Assembly (NCBI GenBank): GCA_021732485.1
Contig: JAKFUV010000003.1
Span: forward strand, 124,001 to 188,000
Length of the DNA stretch: 64,000 bases
Direction: 5' to 3'
Source of the DNA: Hyphomicrobium sp.
GTDB lineage: Bacteria > Pseudomonadota > Alphaproteobacteria > Rhizobiales > Hyphomicrobiaceae
Numbering within the stretch: position 1 is the stretch's first letter; every line of letters begins with the position of its first letter. Positions 37,901 to 46,426 of the stretch are shown one piece after another. The notes beneath the pieces were generated by a model. That model was not told the DNA's origin. It worked only from the letters and a program-made list of their open reading frames with translations, and ran no database searches. Both the position numbers and the translations under genes were made by a program.

Positions 37901-38547
37901 GGGCAAAGCTCAAAGAGCCGATTTTGCGCGGGATTTGCGAGCATCGCGGTCATAACGATACTGCCGAAAATGCAGCGGCACGACTTGTGGCGTATGTTCG
38001 TGACGATCTCAAGCGCGAGGCGGACGACCCGAAGCGACTGAAGTCCGGCGATGCGAAGGCCGTTTTTTGTGCCGCGCGTTCGGAGATCTTGGCTGCGGCA
38101 GCGGAGGTCATGGGAGATTGGCTTTCCCGCGAGCAGGACACGCCCGCTCACGATCGATGGCTGCAAGAATTCTCAAAGATTTTTTATACGGTATGGCCAG
38201 CAGGAAAAAAGCATCAGACCCGAATGGCGTCTCTATCGTTGGCAAAACTTGCAGTTGCGTCCGGTGAAGCGTTTCCGGATGCATGGAACACGATCAAGCC
38301 TTACATCATCAATCTTGATGAAGACTGGCCTTCTCTTTATTTTGCGACGACAGAGCAAGCGAAGTCCGTTGCGGATACATTTCCCCGGCAGATGCTTGAT
38401 TTGCTTTGGACGCTGCTGCGGCCCGCCACACGCGGCCAATCGCACGAGTTGGCAGAAGTCTTGGATCGTATTGCCCTAGCTTCGCCGACGCTGGCCCGCG
38501 ATCGCCGTTTCCAACTTTTGGAAACTCGCGCCATGCGTCTCGAATAA
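34921..38547 (+). CDS. SIR2-domain defence protein with large C-terminal region (DUF4020/DSR1-like)
   Basis: A 1208-residue protein. Residues 15-290 are a SIR2-like NAD-binding domain: CGAGVSQSSGLPNF with GAG at 28-30, VTTNFD at 121-126, IHLHG with catalytic-type His166, and LVGYSASDPPVRYIL. The remaining 900 residues are helical and lack recognisable enzymes, resembling the DUF4020 region of defence sirtuin DSR1. Such proteins sense phage components and deplete NAD+, causing abortive infection. AGGAAG at 34906-34911 precedes ATG 34921. It is a single-gene system. DUF4020 itself is assigned from overall layout, so the subfamily name is less sure than SIR2. Confidence 0.8.
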   Translation: MRFSKDGPEIPVELIEASIRGEVIFLCGAGVSQSSGLPNFKTLTERIFVRLGETMDPAEKLPYEKERFEETLGSLARRLVDKRGLYTAVAEELHADTVNDLSPHETLLRLSRDFESRPTIVTTNFDTLFERALNKETGLPVRDLSFASAQVPAPGGPRFEGIIHLHGRLADAKHNLDGSDLVLTSADYGDAYLRSGWASRFLFDLARTRTIVLVGYSASDPPVRYILNILEADRERFPDIKSVYALDAHTVGKGQENAAAWEAIAVSPILYELMDDDYRPFWKDLSAWADVSETPRAWRKARLEAMTANPFDTIEEWERNQAAWIFGHDDAVALLSKINMPPVWLEFLRTHKAWRPSNSTEWPLAQWAANRLHDNDAFREMLGFVDQLGPAAAGIIDRGLVAPRDEPVPAHLEKAWHLLTIIARTKRDIDHWHRPIALGRVRSNQASSSDLIAAIVHYAPRLRLRAPYSFDLAQDKEGLSGLCRVELEPDRDCDINELLNAFQPESQHIWPALQIASDALLRSLRLALDAEQAGASFERASIDVPSISAHDQNEHHGSVLPLTRVCAELWLKVCIVDQEKASAIAELWKHAGFALTTRLWLFTLHEDLAVPPGDIIQCLLDLPTTNFWAHRKEVLELLRDRCRGASLDQISKLTTRILNGPELSQDRTPEDKQRGLDSTVWLHLKALAVGNVQLPDQALAEFQKINARRGWMDRNLEEQDLFWMWSYGAQYGPQGDPAPIAEADTTKRIEIAADLERRDSFNQSDVWRVYCKQDPAGALDAAMAADAAADQADRWRDVLWSIQEIGNTSDEAKAQGRTLSAKALAHLDGCEDAKLAKLSSPLVDLYGYALKIESPINDLWWDRLWKCATTEDGQMALVSADKDPGYDLISHAINAPAGKLAEMMINRLGPSWQALPGQSKERTKARLSSAIGSPVLGGLYARAEITRYVAWLDASLPELVDGELLSCLNADSSEGEALRSILVGMSPSHNMALRAKLKEPILRGICEHRGHNDTAENAAARLVAYVRDDLKREADDPKRLKSGDAKAVFCAARSEILAAAAEVMGDWLSREQDTPAHDRWLQEFSKIFYTVWPAGKKHQTRMASLSLAKLAVASGEAFPDAWNTIKPYIINLDEDWPSLYFATTEQAKSVADTFPRQMLDLLWTLLRPATRGQSHELAEVLDRIALASPTLARDRRFQLLETRAMRLE

Positions 38548-38731
38548 GCGCAGAGTATCGCCTGGGCTTACCGGTGCGTTGCGGATCAGCGTTTTTTTGG
38601 TTTTTAGTCTAATAGCACGGCTTGTCGCGCGATGTACGGCCGCGTCTCTCGCAGCAGGTCCCGGTTTGGGTATAGTGCTCGCGTGGGCTTTGGGCCTGAG
38701 TCCCGATGTTCACACTTGCCTGACGCTGCGA

Positions 38732-39814
38732 TCAGCGATCAGCGGTCGGCATATAGCCCGTCATTTCGAGATACCCGCGACCAGGCTTCGTACCGTCGAA
38801 AGAGATCGGGCCCTCCCAATACGGAAATGCTGTCGCCATCCACGCGTTCTCGTTCAAAGCCTCGGTTGTGACATCGACCCGTTTGCCGGGCACTTCGACG
38901 CGCCAGCGCAGTGGTAGTGAGCGCTGTGCAACCACGGCGTTGCTGAGCGGCGTCACCGCGATCGAGCCTTGCTTCAAGGGCTCGGCGACACCATCCGCGC
39001 TGATCCAGGTGCCCGATGTGAATCCTGCTCCGCCATCGCGCAAGCGAAACCCCATCAATTTCTCGCCGCTGTCAAAGTGCAGCGAAAACCAGTCCCAGCC
39101 CGTTTGATCGGCGCTGAGCGGTTGTGACGACCACTCGCGATCAAGCCAAGCTTGACCAGTGACCGTGACGGGGCCGCCTGGAAGTTTTAGCTCGCCCATC
39201 ACGCGATAGAACGGCTGCGAATAATAGTAGCTCGCTTGGCCCTTATCCGATTTCACAGAGTACCCCCCGTCGCCATGCGCAACGAGTGGGCGATCTGAAT
39301 CGAGCTTCAAATCAAAGGCGAAGTCTGCGCCCGCCGCGCTAAGATCGAGTGCCGACAGTGCATCGGCGTTTGCACCAGCGCGGCTTTTCATGCGCCACGC
39401 ATCGATCCGGGCTTCGAATGGCGCGGCGGTTACGCCCGCCTGACCTATGCCGCCGCGCGCAAAGCGTTCGGCAACATGGTGTCGGTCGGAAGTCGTGATT
39501 GCCGCATGCCCCATCCACATCTGCGGGCTTGCCCAACCTGTTGCGTCGCCAGTTGCGAGGGCCGATCGAAAGAGTGTCCATTGGATGCCGTATCGCGTTC
39601 CGTCAGCCGCTTGCAGGTTTGCGGTGACGTACCACCACTCGATGCGGAAGTCGTTGTGCGCGCCGTGATCAGCGGGAAAACTGAAACGCTTGCCCGGTAC
39701 TGATATATTGAACCCTTCGGCACTTGTGCCGAGCCCAGCGAAGCCTTGGGCATGCACGGGCGTCGACAACGCCAAGCCGAGACAAATCAGCAATGCCCTA
39801 ACGCTCATTGGCAA
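38732..39814 (-). CDS. AttH/CrtC-like lipocalin-fold secreted protein
   Basis: A 360-residue protein with a signal peptide (MSVRALLICLGLALSTPVHAQG) followed by two lipocalin-like repeats of the AttH/carotenoid 1,2-hydratase family. Blocks seen are FSFPADHGAHNDFRIEWWYVT, WMGHAAIT, WLDREWSSQPL, WDWFSLHFDSGEKLMGFRL and YWEGPI. AttH proteins accompany an ABC transporter of the AttEFGH type; their substrate is unknown and probably lipid-like. It overlaps the upstream permease gene by 17 bp and is the last gene of a three-gene operon. A true carotenoid hydratase role is unlikely given this context. Confidence 0.8.
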   Translation of the reverse strand: MPMSVRALLICLGLALSTPVHAQGFAGLGTSAEGFNISVPGKRFSFPADHGAHNDFRIEWWYVTANLQAADGTRYGIQWTLFRSALATGDATGWASPQMWMGHAAITTSDRHHVAERFARGGIGQAGVTAAPFEARIDAWRMKSRAGANADALSALDLSAAGADFAFDLKLDSDRPLVAHGDGGYSVKSDKGQASYYYSQPFYRVMGELKLPGGPVTVTGQAWLDREWSSQPLSADQTGWDWFSLHFDSGEKLMGFRLRDGGAGFTSGTWISADGVAEPLKQGSIAVTPLSNAVVAQRSLPLRWRVEVPGKRVDVTTEALNENAWMATAFPYWEGPISFDGTKPGRGYLEMTGYMPTADR

Positions 39815-42203
39815 AGACCTTCAGCAATTCAGACGGTGCTAGCCTTGAAAGCTTCCAGGCCGGAAGTGCGGCCGCAAGCGCCGTCGCAAGGATGGACAGG
39901 AGTGCTAGGCGAAGCCATTCGACTGGAAAATAGTACATCGGCAAACGCCATCCAAACGCTTCGACATTGACGATCGCCAGCAAGATCCAAGCGAGGCCGA
40001 GTCCGAGCGGCAGGGCCGCGATCGCGGTCAGAACGGCCAGAACGAAGCTCCGGCAAAGTTCCATCGCAGCCAACCGCTGCCGCGTGACACCCATGGCCCA
40101 TACAGGCGCCACCTGCGGCAAGCGCATGCCCGCGAGCGTCAAGAGGCTTGCAAACATGGCGAGTGCTGCAACAGCGAGCGTCAGCACATTCAACGCACCA
40201 GTGACTTTAAAAGTCCGCTCGAAGGTCTGTAATGACAATTCCTTTGCGGCTGTCTGGTCAATAATGTTTTGCTCTGGAATCCCAAACGTTGAGCGAAGAT
40301 CCGCTGCCAAGTCTTGGACTTTTTCAGGCGAAACGCGGATAGCGTAGCGCAGCCGAGAGACATCCGGAAAAAGCTCAGTCAATTTGTCGACGCCGATGAT
40401 GACCTGGGCAATGGGGTTGCCGTAGTCCGAGTAGATGCCTGCGATGCGCGTTTGATAGCCGCCGGGCAGCGTAAGGGTGTCGCCGACGTTGAGCGTCTTT
40501 CGCCGCGAGAGTTGCTCATTGATGAGCGCCCCATCACCGCTCGCAACCACCTGCCAGACGTTGGGCGCCGCTTTTAACATCGGCCATTTGTCGCGATAGG
40601 TTGCATGATCGGCGATGCCGAAGATTGCGGTCCGCAGGCCCGCTACCTCGCCCTCGACGTTCCAGATCGGCAGGACGGCATCGCTTCGGCTCGCGAGCCA
40701 CGTGCGAACTGCGGCGGCCTCAGTGTCATCACGCGTCGAAATGTAGAGTTCGGAGGCGAGCCGCTGTTCGATCCAGCCGACAAACGTCTGGCGGAAACTT
40801 GACACCATGGTCCCGACGCCGATGTTTGCTGCTAGCGCCAAAAGCATAGCAGTGAGCGCCAGAGATAAGCCGGGCAGCTGTTGGCGCGCATCGGCCCAAA
40901 ACCACTGCGCAATTGCGCTCTTCGAGAGCGCGCCACCGGCGCTCAAGCCCGCCATCAACACGGCTGGCAGCGCCATGGCCGCGCCAAGCAAAAGGACTGC
41001 GAGCAGCGCGAAGCCCGCCATGAGCCCAGACCCATAGCGAGCGATAATACCAGCCGCTGCCAACAGGACGGCGGCCGCCACCAATTGCCAAATGATGGTT
41101 TGGCGCGAGGCTTGCGCCCACGCGCGCGGCTGTGCTGACGCCAGCAACGGCAATCGCCAAACGCCGAACAACCCTTGCGCCGAAGAGATCAAAGTCCCGA
41201 GAACGGCGATCGCCATGCCGAGAGCCCACGTTTCAGGACGAACCACGACCGCACCCGGTACGGCTGCGCCGTAGAGGCCGCGCAGTGTTGCCGCGACGTC
41301 GGGCAGCAGCATGGCCGCGATGGCGTATCCGAGTGCTACGCCAACCATTCCTGCGAGCACCGCGAATGTCAGCAGCTCAGCGCATATCAAGACCATCAGC
41401 GATCGTGCCGGCACGCCAAGCGCGCGAAGCGTCCGGAACATCGGGCGGCGTTGTTCAAACGCGAGACCGACCGCCGAATGAACAATGAACAGGCCAACGG
41501 CGAAGGCAAGAAAGCCAAACGCCGTCAGATTGAGATGAAAGCTGTCGGTCAGCCGCGCCAGATCACCTGTCTCGTCCGGAGCGCGCTCGATTAAGTCTGG
41601 AGCGATTTCGGCAAGCGCCGTGCGGTGCTGCGGTTGTTCCGGCCACAACAGCAATCGCGAAATCTGACCCGGCGCATCAAGCAGAACCTGTGCCTGACCA
41701 ATATCAGTGACGACTACGCCTAGCGGGATGCCGTCGATTGCGCGAAGCGGCGGCGTCGTTTGGCCCGCCAGTTTCGTTGCGGTTTCGGGGGCGACGTAGA
41801 ACACGCCAGGTGGAGTGATGAACTTTAGAAGTGCACCGCTCTCTGCAATGTTCACCGCTTGAGCCTGCGGTGGTGCTGTCAATGGATCGACGCCAAAAAC
41901 CCGTAGCCGGTGTTCTCCGAAACGCTTGTCACCTTCGAGAACGGGGGAGACTAGCCACCCGGCCCGCCGCAGCGCGACGTAAATCTTTTGATCGAAGCGG
42001 CTGCCGTCCTTGCGAAGCAGTGTCGAAAGGCGGTCCTGTCCAAGCGTCGCCGCGGCGCGGGCGTAACTGGCGCGGGCTTCACTGTTGATCGTCTGCACGG
42101 CCGACCACAATGCGGTTGCTAGCGACAAACCAATCAGCAGCGTCGCCAGCTGCACCGGATGCCGCCGCCAGTGCGACAGAAGTGCGAAGAGCGCTGTCTT
42201 CAT
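39798..42203 (-). CDS. ABC transporter permease, FtsX/MacB type
   Basis: An 801-residue inner-membrane protein with an N-terminal membrane helix (residues 14-34), a large periplasmic domain, several central helices and a second FtsX core at the C-terminus with four-helix pattern. The segments LTLAVAALAMFASLLTL and LALLSILATALAAALPAW are typical. This is the layout of AttF/G-like or MlaE-unrelated lipoprotein/lipid exporters in which two FtsX units are fused. Its start overlaps the ATPase stop as ATGA. It likely moves a hydrophobic substrate from the inner membrane with the neighbouring ATPase and AttH protein. Confidence 0.85.
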   Translation of the reverse strand: MKTALFALLSHWRRHPVQLATLLIGLSLATALWSAVQTINSEARASYARAAATLGQDRLSTLLRKDGSRFDQKIYVALRRAGWLVSPVLEGDKRFGEHRLRVFGVDPLTAPPQAQAVNIAESGALLKFITPPGVFYVAPETATKLAGQTTPPLRAIDGIPLGVVVTDIGQAQVLLDAPGQISRLLLWPEQPQHRTALAEIAPDLIERAPDETGDLARLTDSFHLNLTAFGFLAFAVGLFIVHSAVGLAFEQRRPMFRTLRALGVPARSLMVLICAELLTFAVLAGMVGVALGYAIAAMLLPDVAATLRGLYGAAVPGAVVVRPETWALGMAIAVLGTLISSAQGLFGVWRLPLLASAQPRAWAQASRQTIIWQLVAAAVLLAAAGIIARYGSGLMAGFALLAVLLLGAAMALPAVLMAGLSAGGALSKSAIAQWFWADARQQLPGLSLALTAMLLALAANIGVGTMVSSFRQTFVGWIEQRLASELYISTRDDTEAAAVRTWLASRSDAVLPIWNVEGEVAGLRTAIFGIADHATYRDKWPMLKAAPNVWQVVASGDGALINEQLSRRKTLNVGDTLTLPGGYQTRIAGIYSDYGNPIAQVIIGVDKLTELFPDVSRLRYAIRVSPEKVQDLAADLRSTFGIPEQNIIDQTAAKELSLQTFERTFKVTGALNVLTLAVAALAMFASLLTLAGMRLPQVAPVWAMGVTRQRLAAMELCRSFVLAVLTAIAALPLGLGLAWILLAIVNVEAFGWRLPMYYFPVEWLRLALLSILATALAAALPAWKLSRLAPSELLKVFANER

Positions 42204-42859
42204 GGTTCAAACCGTCCGGCATGAAGATGAAGGCGCCGGTCAAGTCTTCCCGCCAAACGCTGGGAATGAGTCGCCATCAGAAGTGCTGCGCCCGTTTCCG
42301 ACACGAGTGACAGCATAAGAGCGAGCACGGTATCACCGGTCGCCTCATCCAAATTGCCTGTTGGCTCGTCGGCGAGGATCAGACGCGGGCGTGCCGCAAG
42401 GGCCCGCCCAATGGCGACACGCTGTTGCTGCCCGCCTGAGAGCTGTTCGGGGTAGCGCCGAAGAACTCCGGCAAGGCCAAGGCGATCGGCAAGCAGGCTC
42501 AGCCATTCCGGGTCGTCACGGCCGGCAAGCCGCGCGTGGAATGTGAGGTTTGCGGCGACATCGAGCGACGGGATGAGATTGAATTGCTGGAACACGAGCG
42601 CAACCGTCTCTCGGCGCAATAAAGCAAGCCCTGTATCATCGAGCTTTGTGAGCTCCTTGCCCTCAATAAGAATCTCGCCTGAATCCGGGCGGTCGAGCCC
42701 CGCCACAAGATGCAAGAGCGTGCTCTTGCCGCTCCCAGACTCACCAGTCAGTGCTAGGCTCACACCGCGATCAAGGTTCAGATTGACGCCATGCAGAACA
42801 TGGACAGGTCCTTCAGCCGTTGAGAACGATTTTCTGAGTTGCCTGATGCTTAGCAGCAT
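42200..42859 (-). CDS. ABC transporter ATP-binding protein, LolD/MacB family
   Basis: A 219-residue ATPase with all motifs: GESGSGKST (Walker A), [15 protein letters not shown] (signature), [12 protein letters not shown] (Walker B with D-loop) and MATHS (switch His). TGNLD after Walker B is diagnostic for the LolD/FtsE/MacB group that partners FtsX-type permeases. It is first in the operon with the permease and the AttH-like protein, all overlapping. It powers mechanotransmission or export rather than import, from family knowledge. Confidence 0.92.
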   Translation of the reverse strand: MLLSIRQLRKSFSTAEGPVHVLHGVNLNLDRGVSLALTGESGSGKSTLLHLVAGLDRPDSGEILIEGKELTKLDDTGLALLRRETVALVFQQFNLIPSLDVAANLTFHARLAGRDDPEWLSLLADRLGLAGVLRRYPEQLSGGQQQRVAIGRALAARPRLILADEPTGNLDEATGDTVLALMLSLVSETGAALLMATHSQRLAGRLDRRLHLHAGRFEP

Positions 42860-42890
42860 GCGTCACGCACTTGGACATTGAGCCAACACA

Positions 42891-43406
42891 TCATGTCTCC
42901 GCCACCTCCCCATTGCGTGGCAGGACGTGTGCGTGTTCGCGCTCGAATGACGTGTTCAGGAGTAAGTATGCTCCATAAAATTCGCGAACCCGTGCGATCG
43001 GGCCAAGATCTGCCGTCGTGACTGTCGCGTGCAATTCTAGGATTGGCGTGAATGAACGTATCGGGTCGTGCGATATTACCGTTCTTGGCGCAGCTATCAG
43101 ACTTGCAAATGTCGTCCGACGAGAGGGACTAAGCGATTTGACGACTTCTCCGAACGGAAGATCGGTGGACCGCAGCTGACTGCGCAGTTCGGCAGGCAGT
43201 AGATAATCTCGATAGACAATCGTCGCTTCACTTAAAGCGTGTGGCCCGCACGTCAGCAGCACGCGCCTTGTCGCGATAGCGCCTTTGCGCGTCGCAACGT
43301 CGCTGCCATAGGCTTGCTCCATGACTTTCGCTCGAATGGTGTCAGAGCCCAATCCTCGAGCGGATATCCACGCTGCCAAGGCCGAAGTCGCGGTCGGAAA
43401 ACTCAT
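42891..43406 (-). CDS. chorismate lyase-like protein (UbiC/DUF98-like), unknown
   Basis: A protein of about 171 residues. The block RRVLLTCG..ALSEATIVYRDYLLP followed by LRSTDLPFGEVVKSL resembles the chorismate pyruvate-lyase-like fold, where a conserved Arg and the PLG turn bind chorismate. The PLG turn here is PFG and other catalytic residues could not be checked. ATG 43406 is a tentative start; the frame is open to 43496. It lies between the ABC operon and degraded DNA. The call is a weak fold-level match. Confidence 0.4.
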   Translation of the reverse strand: MSFPTATSALAAWISARGLGSDTIRAKVMEQAYGSDVATRKGAIATRRVLLTCGPHALSEATIVYRDYLLPAELRSQLRSTDLPFGEVVKSLSPSRRTTFASLIAAPRTVISHDPIRSFTPILELHATVTTADLGPIARVREFYGAYLLLNTSFEREHAHVLPRNGEVAET

Positions 43407-43496
43407 CAGGTGGTGATAGAGCAGACGGACGGGTGTAATCAGTGCGTTGTTCCCTGTAGTATTCGAAATGATAGCGGACATCCCGGCTATCCTCAA

Positions 43497-43843
43497 CTTG
43501 GCATAGTTTGAAGTGCGGCGACGAAGGCCAATCCCGCACAGATTGACTGTCGGCCGGTGCTGTCAACGCTGTCCACAGTCAACCCGACACCTGTGTCAGA
43601 TAAACGGCTTGAAAGCCGGATTGGATGTCATTTGAAACAGGTGATCAGTGCGAGGCTAGTCGCTCAATAAAGCGGCCTCGTCCGCGAGTGGACCGAGCAT
43701 TACATCCGGATCCTCCAGCAGTCGCCGCTGATCGTCCTGACCCCAATCCGAGAACCTCTTCCAGTCGTCGCCGGTCAGGTCGCATGGCGGCCCGCCGCGC
43801 CCGTCCTCGTCGATCAAGCGACACGGCAGCCTATCGAACGCTC
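43497..43843. other. noncoding or degraded interval
   Basis: No conserved frame was found between the chorismate-lyase-like gene and the repeat that starts at about 43844. Plus-strand frames give arginine-rich products without family features. The stretch is probably decayed mobile DNA lying at the junction of an insertion. Confidence 0.45.
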
Positions 43844-44268
43844 CGAGCGTCCATTTGAGGAAGTGCGATGCTCTAGCCGCGGTTACGATCTAGAGCGGCC
43901 TTTATGAATGCCTCGTCGAACCTATCAGGTAAGAGGGCAAGCAAGCGCTAGTCGAAATTCTCGCCGTCCCCGGGCGGGACGTCCTTCGGCCGATATTTCG
44001 CGTCCCACTCTTCTCTCGTCAGTCTCTCCGGTAAGACAATGTAGCCGACCTTCTGCTCTGCTGGGTCGACTGGTCCAAACTGCCGCTGCAGATCGGTGAA
44101 CGCTTTGAATGCGCGCTGGTCGCCTGAGGCTGCGAGCTTTTTCAAGATGATCAGGACGAGTTCAATCGCGGTGTATTGCTTGGGCTTGCCGGTGCGGTGC
44201 GGGTCTGCGCGATGCTTCTCCAGCAGCACACGCTTTGCTGTCGCCCTCCGCCCTTTTGCGCCCTTCGG
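43844..44268. repeat. right copy of about 420-bp imperfect direct repeat
   Basis: Aligns with 34265-34685 in the same orientation. The first 90 bp (43844-43932) match the 3' end of the Mrr-like gene but carry frame-breaking changes; the rest is the 3' part of the intact DUF5681 gene. Together with the left copy it brackets about 9.2 kb carrying the SIR2 gene, the ABC operon and the chorismate-lyase-like gene. Confidence 0.8.
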
Positions 44269-44382
44269 CCGACCACCCGGGTTGCCTGAGACGCCAAGCT
44301 TAAACCGGTTCTCGGTCGGTGGTTTGCAGTAGCCGACTTTCGGCTCGGGGCTGCCCGATGTGCCGTTCTTTCCACTACTCAT
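43948..44382 (-). CDS. DUF5681 domain protein
   Basis: A 144-residue protein with the DUF5681 core: NRFKLGVSGNPGGRPKGAKG then RRATAKRV, a basic N-terminal motif, followed by a helical region (IELVLIILKKLAASGDQRAF). The family is found beside ParB-methyltransferases and terminase genes in alphaproteobacterial prophage-like elements; its function is unknown, possibly DNA binding. Its start overlaps the stop of the upstream gene by 8 bp. A frame-shifted copy lies at 34.4 kb. Confidence 0.85.
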   Translation of the reverse strand: MSSGKNGTSGSPEPKVGYCKPPTENRFKLGVSGNPGGRPKGAKGRRATAKRVLLEKHRADPHRTGKPKQYTAIELVLIILKKLAASGDQRAFKAFTDLQRQFGPVDPAEQKVGYIVLPERLTREEWDAKYRPKDVPPGDGENFD

Positions 44383-44842
44383 AGTAAGGCCTCAAAATGT
44401 TGAAGATGGTCTGCATGCTGCGGTCTTCTTGTTGGTCGAAGATGCGTCGCTGATCATCCTCGGTCAGGAATTTCGGCACGATGAACACGCCGCCGGTTGT
44501 CTGCGGGGCTGGCGGCGAGGCGACGAGGTCGTTGTCGATTGCGACCTTGATGACGGCCATGATTGCAGGCAGGCTTTTGTCAGTGAGCGCCTTTTTGACC
44601 TGTTGACGGATCGCGACCTCGAGAGCCGGCATCTTGCCGGGCTTGCCGTTTTTCAGGACTTCGAGGGGCTCATCTAAAATAGCGCCGATGTCGACCAAGC
44701 CTTTACGTTCGGCGATCGTCTTTGCGCTCGGCCGGCGACGGCGCCGTAATTTGAGCGGCGCCGCGGGCGCGATTGAGCTCGGCGCTTCGGGTGAAGAAAC
44801 ACCTTCGCAATCCTTCGCGAGTTCAGGAATCTTGCTCGTCAT
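44375..44842 (-). CDS. small unknown protein of the DUF5681/ParB-methylase operon
   Basis: A 155-residue protein with a basic RRRRRPSAK stretch near residue 35. A helical domain follows (LEVLKNGKPGKMPALEVAIRQQ and KKALTDKSLPAIMAVIKVAIDN), then an acidic, glutamine-rich C-terminus. The KxGKxxAxE..IRQ pattern resembles the DUF5681 C-terminal region, so it may be a distant relative. It overlaps the methyltransferase stop as ATGA and DUF5681 by 8 bp, so it is in the same operon. Function unknown. Confidence 0.6.
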   Translation of the reverse strand: MTSKIPELAKDCEGVSSPEAPSSIAPAAPLKLRRRRRPSAKTIAERKGLVDIGAILDEPLEVLKNGKPGKMPALEVAIRQQVKKALTDKSLPAIMAVIKVAIDNDLVASPPAPQTTGGVFIVPKFLTEDDQRRIFDQQEDRSMQTIFNILRPYYE

Positions 44843-46212
44843 TGGGCGGCCTCCAAGGTCACATCGCTGCCGTCCGCGGGATCGCTCGCGGCAGCATCGG
44901 CCGTTGCGGTGCGCTGGCCGGCGACGTCTTCAAAGGTCTGCCCCGTTCCGACCAGCACGGCGTCGAGCTTGGCAACTTTCATCAGGCGGCGAATGATGAC
45001 GTCGCAATAGAGCGGGTCGAGTTCGATGCCGTAGCCACGGCGGCCGGTCTTATGAGCGGCAACCAGGGTCGTACCCGAGCCGGTGAAGGCATCGAGCACA
45101 ATGCCCTTTCTGTTCGAGCAATCGAGGATGGCGTCCGCGACGAGCGCCGCCGGCTTCACAGTCGGATGCAGGGCGAGGTCGTCATCACGGCTCGCGCTAA
45201 AGGTATTGGCGCCGGCATAGCTCCAAATGTTAGTCCGGTACCGGCCGTGCTTGCCAAGCTCCACGTTATTGATATGCGGCGCGGTCCCAGCCTTAAACAC
45301 GAAGACGAGTTCATGCTGCGAGCGATAGAGACTGCCCATGCCACCGTTGGTCTTCGACCAAACGCAGAGGTTCTTGAAATCCGCATAGAGACTGCGGGCG
45401 GCGGCAATCACTTCGCCCATGTGCCGCCAGTCCATGCAGATGAAGTTGATCGCGCCGTCCGCCGAGGCGGCGACCAAATTTTCGAAGACCGAGGCCAAGA
45501 AAGCCGTAAACTCGGCCGCGCTCATCTCGCCGGACGCCATCGCGAAGTCGCGATGCTTCACCGAGCCAAGGCCAGAAACGTGGCCGTCGATTTTGACGTT
45601 GTAGGGCGGGTCGGTGAAGACCAGCTGCGCTCGCTCGCCGTCAAGAAGCCGCGCATAGGTCTCAGGATCAAGCGCGTCACCGCAGATCAGCCGGTGCGGG
45701 CCAATCTGCCAAATGTCGCCCACCCGCGTGACGGCGTTTGCCTCTACTGCCGGCATGTCGTCGGCTGGATCGGCCTTTTCAGTTTTATCATCAAGCTCCC
45801 CGATTAAGACGTCGATCTCGGGCATGTCGAAGCCGGTCAAGGACACGTCAAAGGCGATATCGAGGTTCATCAGGCCTTGAAGTTCGATTGCCAGAATCTC
45901 GCGATCCCAGCCGGCCTTCTCGGCGAGCTTGTTGTCGGCGAGGATGTAGGCGCGTTTCTGGGCTTCGCTCAGGTGCTCGAGCCGGACGCACGGCACGGCT
46001 TCGAGACCGATCAGCTGTGCAGCTGCAACGCGACCGTGGCCAGCGATAATCTCACCGTCACGATCGACCAGAACGGGGTTGTTGAAGCCGAACTCGCGAA
46101 TGCTAGCGGCTATCTGCGCGATCTGCTTCGGGCTGTGGGTGCGGGCGTTGCGGGCGTAAGGCCGCAATGCGGAAGTGGCTAAGTGCTCGATGACGAGCGG
46201 CGGCGTGGACAT
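44839..46212 (-). CDS. ParB-N domain DNA methyltransferase, beta class
   Basis: A 457-residue protein. Residues 1-130 are a ParB/Srx nuclease-like domain (LRPYARNARTHSPKQIAQIA, GHGRVAAAQLIG). The rest is an N6-adenine/N4-cytosine methyltransferase with VFTDPPYNV (motif IV) before HPTVKP and FTGSGTTLVAAHKTGRRGYGIE (motif I split here), the beta-class order. Orphan enzymes like this occur in prophages and mobile elements, where they protect DNA or regulate. It is first in an operon with the small unknown gene and DUF5681. No cognate nuclease overlaps it, though the Mrr-like gene may once have been close. Confidence 0.9.
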   Translation of the reverse strand: MSTPPLVIEHLATSALRPYARNARTHSPKQIAQIAASIREFGFNNPVLVDRDGEIIAGHGRVAAAQLIGLEAVPCVRLEHLSEAQKRAYILADNKLAEKAGWDREILAIELQGLMNLDIAFDVSLTGFDMPEIDVLIGELDDKTEKADPADDMPAVEANAVTRVGDIWQIGPHRLICGDALDPETYARLLDGERAQLVFTDPPYNVKIDGHVSGLGSVKHRDFAMASGEMSAAEFTAFLASVFENLVAASADGAINFICMDWRHMGEVIAAARSLYADFKNLCVWSKTNGGMGSLYRSQHELVFVFKAGTAPHINNVELGKHGRYRTNIWSYAGANTFSASRDDDLALHPTVKPAALVADAILDCSNRKGIVLDAFTGSGTTLVAAHKTGRRGYGIELDPLYCDVIIRRLMKVAKLDAVLVGTGQTFEDVAGQRTATADAAASDPADGSDVTLEAAQ

Positions 46213-46242
46213 TGGTCTAATCTCCTCTGAACAGAGTCCGAC

Positions 46243-46395
46243 TAGCCACTTAGGAACTGCCGCCCGCAGGACCTTTCACTTGAATTGCAAATGGATGTTG
46301 TGAGAGGCTATCAGTACAAAACATTGGGAGTCCGCGCGCCATAACCCCCTACGATTTCCGCGCGGCGCTTCGCTCGTTCACTAACCACCATCTTA
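46243..46395. repeat. left copy of about 150-bp imperfect direct repeat with gene remnant
   Basis: Aligns over 153 bp with 52310-52459 (150 bp). It starts with TAGCCACTTAGG versus TAGTCACTTAGG and runs through a CAGGWCCTTTCAC block. The right part, read on the minus strand, encodes KMVVSERAKRRAE, which matches the C-terminus NMVTEERKRRKE of the 52.4-kb gene with one codon inserted. It is therefore a remnant of a homologue of that gene plus the leader of the methyltransferase operon. Confidence 0.7.
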
Positions 46396-46426
46396 ATATC
46401 AACCATAACTGCATCTAGGCTGCCAG

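Noticed and set aside
38732-39814. Carotenoid 1,2-hydratase (CrtC)
   Set aside because: The fold is the same, but there are no carotenoid genes nearby and it overlaps an ABC permease, which fits AttH.
44773-45807. 344-residue plus-strand open frame
   Set aside because: Antisense to the ParB-methyltransferase, which carries all catalytic motifs; no recognisable features of its own.
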